A stretch of 64,000 nucleotides of DNA, taken from positions 4,395,516 through 4,459,515 of the forward strand of contig NZ_CP011492.1 in assembly GCF_001011035.1 (NCBI RefSeq). The letters run 5' to 3'. The notes under the pieces were generated by a model. The model was not told where the DNA came from. It saw only the letters and a list, made by a program, of their open reading frames with translations, and did no database searches. The translations under genes and the position numbers were made by a program. The DNA is from Streptomyces sp. CNQ-509. Its GTDB lineage: Bacteria > Actinomycetota > Actinomycetes > Streptomycetales > Streptomycetaceae. Below, in pieces: positions 59,970 through 64,000 of the stretch (position 1 is its first letter; the number at the start of each line of letters is the position of its first letter).

Positions 59970-60944
59970 CTACTGGGCGGTTCGGATTCTGAGTACTGAG
60001 CTTCCGAGGATTACCTCGTAGCCTTTCCGATTGCGCGCAACGCGGGCGCCGGGAAGGCGAATCGCGGGGTCGGTCAGTGACTGGGCGACGTCGGACGGAT
60101 ATGGGTATCCGGTCCATTCCAAGTCCCACTCATACCCTGCCCCCCATAGTCTGCGCTCAGGGAACGGGTCGTGGCGCTCCTCACTGGGTGAACGTCGTAG
60201 CGGATCGTTGTACCAGTTCCCGATGGCCCACCGTCCCCGGGGGTCCTTGGATGACAGCCTTGTCACCAGGCCAGCGAGCAGCCGCCGAGCGTTTCTTGCC
60301 ATGGTGGGGATGCTGGCGATCGCCTGCTCCTCGTCCGCTACGAGCGGTTCGCGGATGGACTTGAACGAGCGGAAGCCGAGTGGGTTCTCTTCAGGACCTA
60401 GACGCTTCTTCGACGTTCCGCTGCGGCGATGTGTTGAAACGAACTCGGCACCGGTAGGCACGTGACGGGCTACATAGGTTCCCTCGTATGCCGAGATGAG
60501 TCTCATGCCCGGAAATTCGGCAGACCCGAAGCCTGGAACGAAGTATCCCATCACGTTGTCCGGTGCCCCCGTGATGAACACGAGCCGATTCCATCGCGGT
60601 GAAACTGTAATGGTGTAGGTCGTGAGCGGGTGTAGGTGCCACGCTGCGGGTGGTGCACCCATGTCACCTCGGTTGAAGATTCCGAGTGCGACTAGCGAGC
60701 GGAAGGCGAGCTGCCCCTCCTCGCAGGCATCCATTCCGTGGTCATGTGCGCCCAGCGGAGTTGCCACAGATCCTGCACGGAACATGGCCAACGCCCGGTC
60801 GCCGTCGGGCACTTCGAACATGCGGCGGCCCACTCCAGAGTGCGCGGCTTCGAAGGTTTCACCGGAGCGCTTACGCCGCATTCGTGCAACACGGTTCCTG
60901 CCGGAATTCGACCGACTAACACGGTTCCTACCGGAATTCGACAT
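59970..60944 (-). CDS. Hypothetical protein from a lower-GC segment
   Basis: 324 aa from ATG. The N-terminus carries a duplicated SNSGRNRV motif made by a 27-bp tandem repeat at about 60892-60944. The body contains LAFRSLVALGIFNRGDMGAP, TTYTITVSPRWNRLVFITGA, SAYEGTYVARHVPTGAEFVS and RWAIGNWYNDPLRRSPSEER. No family is recognised. Start could instead be a later Met (for example MFEVPDGDRAL). Codon use is less GC-biased than in the neighbours, suggesting recent acquisition. Confidence 0.6.
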   Translation of the reverse strand: MSNSGRNRVSRSNSGRNRVARMRRKRSGETFEAAHSGVGRRMFEVPDGDRALAMFRAGSVATPLGAHDHGMDACEEGQLAFRSLVALGIFNRGDMGAPPAAWHLHPLTTYTITVSPRWNRLVFITGAPDNVMGYFVPGFGSAEFPGMRLISAYEGTYVARHVPTGAEFVSTHRRSGTSKKRLGPEENPLGFRSFKSIREPLVADEEQAIASIPTMARNARRLLAGLVTRLSSKDPRGRWAIGNWYNDPLRRSPSEERHDPFPERRLWGAGYEWDLEWTGYPYPSDVAQSLTDPAIRLPGARVARNRKGYEVILGSSVLRIRTAQ

Positions 60945-61637
60945 GTCAAGACCTCATAAGTCGCCCGGTCGACGTCTGGGGTACATGTCTGGTGGACTGC
61001 TGTGTCGCTGCGTCCCTTATGCAGAGTTGGGTGCGCTACACCCGCGAGCGACACCTGCCGTACCGGGCCGTTGTGTCGTATCCCCTGGTCCTCTGCAACC
61101 AGCCGATTAAGTCGGAACACGCACTCTATCCCACTGCTCCCGTGCAGGAGCAACTTCGCGCCACAGCGGAGGATCGGCAACTGACTGTCTCACCAGGGCA
61201 AGTAGAGGAGCGCGGCCCGTACACCGATACCGAGACTCGGCGCTTGGGGGGCACCGCCGCAGCTCGCCGCCGTCCATGAACCTTCGGCATCGCTGCCGAG
61301 ACGAACCATTGACTGCCCGCCGACCGCCAGTGACTCACCAACGCCACGGCGCGGGGTGGGCCGTAGGGGCGGGGCGGTTACGGCGGCGGGGCTGATCAGC
61401 ATCAGGGCCTCGGCGGTCATGTCTCACTGGGCACGTGGACGGGCGCGCAGCGTCCGGGCGGGCAGTTCGCTCGGGGCAGACAGGAAAGATCGCGGAAGCA
61501 CTGGCCAAGTGGGTTGAGGGCATGTCAACATCGACGACCTTGCCGAAAACCACCAGGTGATGCTCGTGACCGCGGCTCATGGAGGCAACGGTTGCTCCAC
61601 CTGTTCCGAGGCTGTGCGGCCGGGTGAGCGCCCGGAG
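60945..61637. other. Intergenic region, nothing recognised
   Basis: About 690 bp between a leftward and a rightward gene. Short open frames exist on both strands but none has a ribosome site, domain or coding bias that convinces me. It should contain divergent promoters for the two flanking genes. No inverted repeat of note was seen. Confidence 0.5.
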
Positions 61638-61910
61638 ATGACCGTCGGCGATCTCATCACCCTGCTGTCTGCCTGCGACCGGGACACCCTGGTCCGTCAG
61701 GCGATGAACCCCTTCTTCCCGATGGCCCATCGCCTCGCGCAGGTCGTGCCGTCCGTGGACGAGACCGGCCGGCCCGTCGTCTACCTCGCCGAAGGCCGGG
61801 ACGAGGACAGCCACCTCGGGCATCTGCTGCCCGAGGTGGCGGTGGCCCTGGCCTGGCAGAGCCCCGTCCAGCCGCTCCCGTTCCCCGCCCGCGGCACCGC
61901 CGGCAGTTGA
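61638..61910 (+). CDS. Small conserved plasmid protein
   Basis: ATG 61638 with GGAG close upstream gives 90 aa: MTVGDLITLLSACDRDTLVR, QAMNPFFPMAHRLAQVVPSV, VVYLAEGRDEDSHLGHLLPE. Homologues with this MTVxDLIxxL ... NPFFPMAHxL pattern are frequent on Streptomyces plasmids. Function unknown. It precedes a DUF317 gene by 33 nt. Confidence 0.7.
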   Translation: MTVGDLITLLSACDRDTLVRQAMNPFFPMAHRLAQVVPSVDETGRPVVYLAEGRDEDSHLGHLLPEVAVALAWQSPVQPLPFPARGTAGS

Positions 61911-61943
61911 ATAACAGCCGACCCCCCCCTTCTGGAGGCGCCC

Positions 61944-62747
61944 CTGTATTCCGGCTTCCCGCTCGACCCGTCCGATTCGACCAGCGGGCAGCGTGCCTAC
62001 TGGGTCGGTCCCCGTCATCTGGCAGGTGACGACGGCCGCCTCTACGACACCGTCGCCGACGCGCTCGGCGGCCTGGGCTGGACGAGTCTGACGATCGTCC
62101 GGGGGCGGCAGGAGCCGGACGAGGAGCCGGAGGACCGCCAGGTCATCCGCAGCACCGTCCTGCACATCAGCCCGGACTCCCGGTGCTGGGCCCAATGGTG
62201 CCTGGCGGACGAGCCGTTCCACTTGGGGGATCTGCCGATCGCCTGGCAGGTCTCCGCCCGTACGGACACCAGCAGCCCGGCCGAGTGGTCGGCCTACTTC
62301 ACCGGCGACGTACCCGGCGAGGCGGTGGCCGACTTCCTCACCGCCCTCGACGCCCGCCCCCACCCTGCGGTGCCGCACGTTCGCCCCGAGGTGGTCCTCG
62401 ACGCCGTCACCGCCCACGGGTGGCTCCGCGACGTCGACCAGTCGGCGGGGGCGACGGACCCCACGTTCATCTCGCACGTCAGCCTCGGCGAGGTACCGCC
62501 CCTCATCCAGGACGCCGACCCGCGCACCCTGACCGCAGGATCCGACGAGCCGGCCCCGGACGGATGGCAGTCATGGGCCCAGCCCGCGCCCGGCGCACCG
62601 TGCCTGTGGACGGTGTCCTTCTCCGCATCCGTCCCGCACGACCTCGTGGCCGCCTTCGCCGCGTCCCTCAGCTCGACCGCGTCGGTCCTGCGCCGGGTGG
62701 TGCCCGAGGCGACCCGCGAACGACTCCTGTGGACACCCGCCGGGTAG
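61944..62747 (+). CDS. DUF317 protein, CUG start proposed
   Basis: The first DUF317 repeat (AYWVGPRHLAGDDGRLYDTV) starts well before the first GTG (62223). CTG at 61944 has a perfect GGAGG 5 nt upstream and no canonical competitor, giving 267 aa. Later blocks: WSAYFTGDVPGEAVADFLTA and SASVPHDLVAAFAASLSSTA. A 174-aa annotation from 62223 would lose the first repeat. Confidence 0.72.
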   Translation: MYSGFPLDPSDSTSGQRAYWVGPRHLAGDDGRLYDTVADALGGLGWTSLTIVRGRQEPDEEPEDRQVIRSTVLHISPDSRCWAQWCLADEPFHLGDLPIAWQVSARTDTSSPAEWSAYFTGDVPGEAVADFLTALDARPHPAVPHVRPEVVLDAVTAHGWLRDVDQSAGATDPTFISHVSLGEVPPLIQDADPRTLTAGSDEPAPDGWQSWAQPAPGAPCLWTVSFSASVPHDLVAAFAASLSSTASVLRRVVPEATRERLLWTPAG

Positions 62748-62895
62748 CGAGCGCCCCCGCCCTGATCAGCCGCCATCCGCACTCGAAGCCGACGCCGCGC
62801 TGATCCCCATCCTCCTCCGGCTGCCGCCCCGGACGCCCGCGACGACGGACCCCCGTCCACCTGGCCGTACCTGGCCGCAGGAAGGCGATGAAGCA

Positions 62896-63372
62896 ATGAC
62901 TCCCATCCCAGGCACCGGCCTGCCGTCTCTCCCGCCGAAGTTGCCCGCCAAGCAGCACGAGGCGGTGCTCACCGCCGCGCAGCGCCCCGACCAACTCGTC
63001 GCCGGGCGCGACGACCGCGCGTACTGGAACGGCGAGCCCTGGTTCAACGGACGCACCCTGGCCGCGCTCCACGCCGCCGGATACGCCGCGTTCTTCCCGC
63101 AGCCCTGGCACGACGGCGACACCGACTGGGGGAAGACCATCGGCGGCTCGTTGTACCTGATCCCGGCGGGCCGCGAGTACGCCCGGGTACGCGGGAACAT
63201 CAACGTGCACCGCCGCAAGGTGGTGATCATTAGTGGAGTACGTACAGGTTCCCTGGCGGCCGTTCGGAGGGATGAAGCAGCATTTCACCAGGTCAATCCT
63301 GGGGTTGGGGCCGTCACTCGTTGGTGGGGGATCTCCGCAGTAACTCGCAGAATCTGCAAGCTAGGCGCGTAA
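62896..63372 (+). CDS. Winged-helix plasmid protein, probably 3'-truncated
   Basis: ATG gives 158 aa. Residues to about 110 read LPAKQHEAVLTAAQRPDQLV, WFNGRTLAALHAAGYAAFF and LYLIPAGREYARV, the same winged-helix layout as the paralogues at 12-17 kb. After NVHRRKVVII (about 63228) the sequence turns into low-complexity, non-matching residues up to the stop, suggesting that the integrase-bearing element cut the gene there. Confidence 0.6.
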   Translation: MTPIPGTGLPSLPPKLPAKQHEAVLTAAQRPDQLVAGRDDRAYWNGEPWFNGRTLAALHAAGYAAFFPQPWHDGDTDWGKTIGGSLYLIPAGREYARVRGNINVHRRKVVIISGVRTGSLAAVRRDEAAFHQVNPGVGAVTRWWGISAVTRRICKLGA

Positions 63373-63383
63373 TCTGCGGCTTC

Positions 63384-64000
63384 GTGGCAGATACCGAGAG
63401 TCGCACCCTCACGCTCGTGCCCCCGCCGGGGCCGGCGGATGAGGCACCGGGACCGATCGAGACGGGGCTGGCGGACGTCGTCACCCTCCAGCGGCGTCGC
63501 CAGGCCCGGATCTCGGACCAGGACGAGCAGAGCTTCTTCGTCGATACCCTCACCGAGTACCAGTGGGCCCGGGACGCGGCCGGCCTCGCGCCGTCGACGA
63601 TCGACCAACTGGTCAAGCCCGTTATCGAGGTCTGCGACTTCTACGGCACGGTCCCCTGGCAGCTCTCGCCACGCGAGGTCGACAAGTACTTCGCCGGGCC
63701 AGGCAAGCGTGCCCGCTCCACGATGCGGCAGAAATGCAACCACATCGACGCGTACTTCGCATTCCTCGAACAGCGCTACGCGCACGAGATCCTGATGCGC
63801 TTCGGGCGCGCGGTGGAGTCGCCGATCGACCCATTCAACCGGCCACATCACCGGGGCGACTTCGGGCTGCGCATTCCGCCGTCGCAGGCGGCGATGAAGG
63901 ACTTCTTCTCCCGCTGGCGGGAGCAGCTCCCCTTCGCCCGGAAGTACCTGGTGGCTTGCCGCGACTACGTCATGTCGAAGCTCGCCTACCTGTCCGGCGT
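63384..64000 (+). CDS. Tyrosine recombinase/integrase, N-terminal part (runs off the window)
   Basis: GTG 63384 opens a frame of at least 205 aa reaching the window edge: LTEYQWARDAAGLAPSTIDQ (SAM-like N-terminal domain), PREVDKYFAGPGKRARSTMR, and PHHRGDFGLRIPPSQAAMKD with YVMSKLAYLSGV at the start of the catalytic domain. This fits the Tn554-like TnpA/B/C recombinase trios of actinobacteria. The catalytic R-H-R-Y residues lie beyond the window. Confidence 0.8.
   Translation, partial: MADTESRTLTLVPPPGPADEAPGPIETGLADVVTLQRRRQARISDQDEQSFFVDTLTEYQWARDAAGLAPSTIDQLVKPVIEVCDFYGTVPWQLSPREVDKYFAGPGKRARSTMRQKCNHIDAYFAFLEQRYAHEILMRFGRAVESPIDPFNRPHHRGDFGLRIPPSQAAMKDFFSRWREQLPFARKYLVACRDYVMSKLAYLSG

Noticed and set aside
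59671..60021. 116-codon plus-strand frame opposite the small membrane protein
   Set aside because: No ribosome site or domain, and it is antisense to a better candidate.
1..64000. tRNA, rRNA and riboswitch search by eye
   Set aside because: No T-loop-like GTTCGAATCC with an acceptor stem, rRNA block or recognisable aptamer was seen; a covariance-model scan would be needed to exclude them.

Overview
The window is uniformly GC-rich, with strong third-position G/C, GTG and TTG starts and tight GTGA/ATGA stop-start overlaps. Its families (DUF317 proteins, SCO6880-like conjugation proteins, IS1182/IS701/IS5 remnants) point to Streptomyces or a close actinomycete. I read it as part of a large conjugative plasmid or integrative conjugative element. 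It carries a Gram-positive type IV secretion (T4SS) gene set, many small plasmid-type genes of unknown function, several insertion sequences, orphan DNA methyltransferases and an integrase cut off at the right edge. No rRNA, tRNA, CRISPR array or classical replication initiator was recognised.

Layout. 0-1.7 kb: a PAPS-reductase-family gene, then IS256 and IS701 transposase debris. 1.9-4.1 kb: a lower-GC two-gene module (GHKL ATPase plus GIY-YIG nuclease) closed on the right by a decayed IS1182 copy (4.1-5.9 kb). 6.1-7.8 kb: a one-helix membrane protein and a nuclease-like/DUF5655 protein. 8.1-27.7 kb: a long leftward run with a tandem DnaB-N protein, a C5 methyltransferase coupled to a second PAPS reductase, winged-helix paralogues (one split by a 1.08 kb element with a 10-bp target duplication), a VirD4/TraG coupling protein, three DUF317 proteins and a relaxase-like protein that has lost its catalytic histidines. 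27.8-30.8 kb: a VWA/HExxH protein with a MoxR ATPase. 31-32.1 kb: an IS5-family element inside a small gene. 32.3-38.8 kb: an MFS transporter, lipoprotein, glycosyltransferase and more plasmid-type genes.

39.0-46.4 kb holds the T4SS core: VirB4 ATPase, an SCO6880-like membrane protein, a TrbL/VirB6-like protein, a VirB8-like protein, a pilin-sized two-helix protein and a VirB1-like NlpC/P60 hydrolase. A nested triple inverted repeat (46.6 kb) separates this operon from rightward genes: an orphan N4/N6 methyltransferase, DUF4913 and a RelE-like protein. A 290-bp imperfect palindrome follows at 48.9-49.2 kb. Rightward from 50 kb come three small coupled genes, two winged-helix regulators coupled to an MFS exporter, an ATP-grasp ligase and a DUF317 gene. 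57-61 kb is mixed (S66 peptidase, DUF317 remnant, lower-GC unknowns). 61.6-63.4 kb returns to plasmid-type genes, one apparently truncated near a tyrosine recombinase that runs off the window.

Three points connect these regions. A near-identical 52-bp palindromic element precedes both the leftward run (27.1 kb) and the rightward 50-kb run, so the two may share a regulator. The same winged-helix and DUF317 families recur on both sides. Several genes have a good Shine-Dalgarno sequence but only AUU, AUC or CUG at the expected start. Several others carry single-base frameshifts or a nonsense codon, so the element is either decaying or the sequence contains some errors.
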